The notes under the pieces were generated by a model. It had not been told where the DNA came from. It saw only the letters and a list, made by a program, of their open reading frames with translations, and ran no database searches. A DNA stretch of 64,000 nucleotides from AL-N1 sp039178835 (GTDB lineage Bacteria > Chloroflexota > Chloroflexia > Chloroflexales > Roseiflexaceae). Numbering within the stretch: position 1 is the first letter of the stretch; every line of letters starts with the position of its first letter. The position numbers were made by a program, and so were the translations under genes. This document shows positions 63,402 to 64,000 of this stretch, piece by piece. Where the stretch lies: positions 10,606 to 74,605 of the forward strand of contig JBCDFA010000005.1 in the NCBI GenBank assembly GCA_039178835.1. The letters run 5' to 3'.

Positions 63402-63431
63402 CAAGAGAATCGATTAAGGAGTAAGTAACAT

Positions 63432-64000
63432 ATGAACCGAATGCATACTTACCGATCACTAGATCTGACTACGATAGAACTGGACGTGCTGAAGATCGAT
63501 CTAGCTGAATTATCGACGCGCCGCCGTTTCCTCATCGGGACGAGCGGCCTGCTCGGTGTGGCAGCGTTAACGGGCTGTGGCCAGGGCAGACCGGAACCTG
63601 CCCAAGTCGATGGACCGACACGCACGGTAGAGCACGCTTTGGGTACCACAGAGGTGCCCGAGACTCCGCAGCGAGTCATTGCATGTGACTACTACTTTAC
63701 GTTGCCAACGGCTGTTCAGTTAGAGATACCAGTCGTGGGTGTTCCATTTGGTGCTGCACAGGCACTGCCTGACTGGGTAGCCGCCATCGCTCCCGAGGAT
63801 GTGACCGACATTGGGACGAACGTAGCACCAAATCTTGAGCGGATGTCATCATTACAACCTGATCTCATTATTGGATTCGAGTTTTTTCTGGAGTCGATCT
63901 ACAACGAGGTCGCAGCTATTGCCCCGACTGTCGCATTGCCACGTGAGATGCTCAATGGTGGATGGAAGAACGGTGTACGTAAGCTTGCCGAGGCCTTTGG
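63432..64000 (+). CDS. Siderophore-binding lipoprotein 24 (class B, Tat signal), cut by window edge
   Basis: The first 189 residues of a class B protein with an AAGGAG site, start MNRMHTYRSLDLTTIEL. Tat motif TRRRFLIG at 29-36, lipobox LTGC (Cys49). The mature start GQGRPEPAQVDGPTRTVEH is shared with the gene at 39835, with a few changes. The domain shows TPQRVIACDYYFTLPTAVQLEI, APNLERMSSLQPDLIIGFE and EVAAIAPTVALP, and the frame is still open at the last base. The array continues beyond the window. Confidence 0.9.
   Translation, partial: MNRMHTYRSLDLTTIELDVLKIDLAELSTRRRFLIGTSGLLGVAALTGCGQGRPEPAQVDGPTRTVEHALGTTEVPETPQRVIACDYYFTLPTAVQLEIPVVGVPFGAAQALPDWVAAIAPEDVTDIGTNVAPNLERMSSLQPDLIIGFEFFLESIYNEVAAIAPTVALPREMLNGGWKNGVRKLAEAF

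Overview
The window looks like chromosomal DNA of a Chloroflexota bacterium, probably of the Chloroflexia or Caldilineae type. This is an inference: there are secreted proteins carrying the short hydrophobic motif [VY][FY]LPLI, a DUF4058 protein, a divergent ECF-type sigma factor, and many lipid-anchored binding proteins with no outer-membrane receptor. No rRNA, transposase, prophage or CRISPR array was seen.

Layout of the left half. 0-3.3 kb: end of a peptide (Opp/Dpp) ABC transporter operon. 3.4-9.8 kb: housekeeping and small regulatory genes (kynureninase, a TrmJ-like RNA methyltransferase, a PAS protein, a methyltransferase, a MerR-like protein, tRNA-Lys, a pentapeptide-repeat protein, a TetR regulator, a TfoX C-terminal-domain protein). 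10.6-15.8 kb: secreted proteins (a triple PPC-like protein, a zinc metallopeptidase, a serpin lipoprotein). 16.0-17.9 kb: a very AT-rich island with an AIPR defence-type gene and a small partner gene. 18.1-22.0 kb: a three-subunit molybdenum hydroxylase of the xanthine/CO dehydrogenase type. 22.1-28.9 kb: a small membrane protein, a sigma-like factor, a Crp/Fnr regulator, a STAS-like protein, a membrane-anchored Mrr-type nuclease, a nucleotidyltransferase-like protein, a decayed sigma/anti-sigma gene pair and glpD.

From 29.2 kb to the right edge the window is an iron-uptake locus of unusual design. A strong promoter with inverted repeats precedes one Fe-siderophore ABC ATPase and a sucrase/ferredoxin-like [2Fe-2S] protein. 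Then follow 24 tandem genes, the last cut by the window edge, for FecB/FhuD-type siderophore-binding lipoproteins (25 binding domains). They are interrupted only by a flavodoxin fusion, a DUF4058 gene on the other strand and one methyltransferase. No FecCD-type permease gene is present.

The binding proteins use three exchangeable N-terminal modules. Class A is an ordinary Sec lipoprotein signal. Class B is a short YKPQ-type pre-sequence before a Tat lipobox signal. Class C is a roughly 60-residue, highly conserved pre-sequence (RAPATDDLL...LSAIERIELAERLITRRRF) before a Tat lipobox signal. The B and C pre-sequences should be cut off when the protein is lipidated, yet they are the best conserved part of the array, in one pair at 189 of 191 bases, while the binding domains behind them differ strongly. 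Two genes join a class C leader to a class A-like body, one gene carries a leftover class C-like start before a class A signal, and two genes carry frameshifts in short repeats. The array looks like a cassette system in which a constant export module is copied onto diverging siderophore-binding domains served by few transporters. I regard this as the candidate undescribed system of the window.
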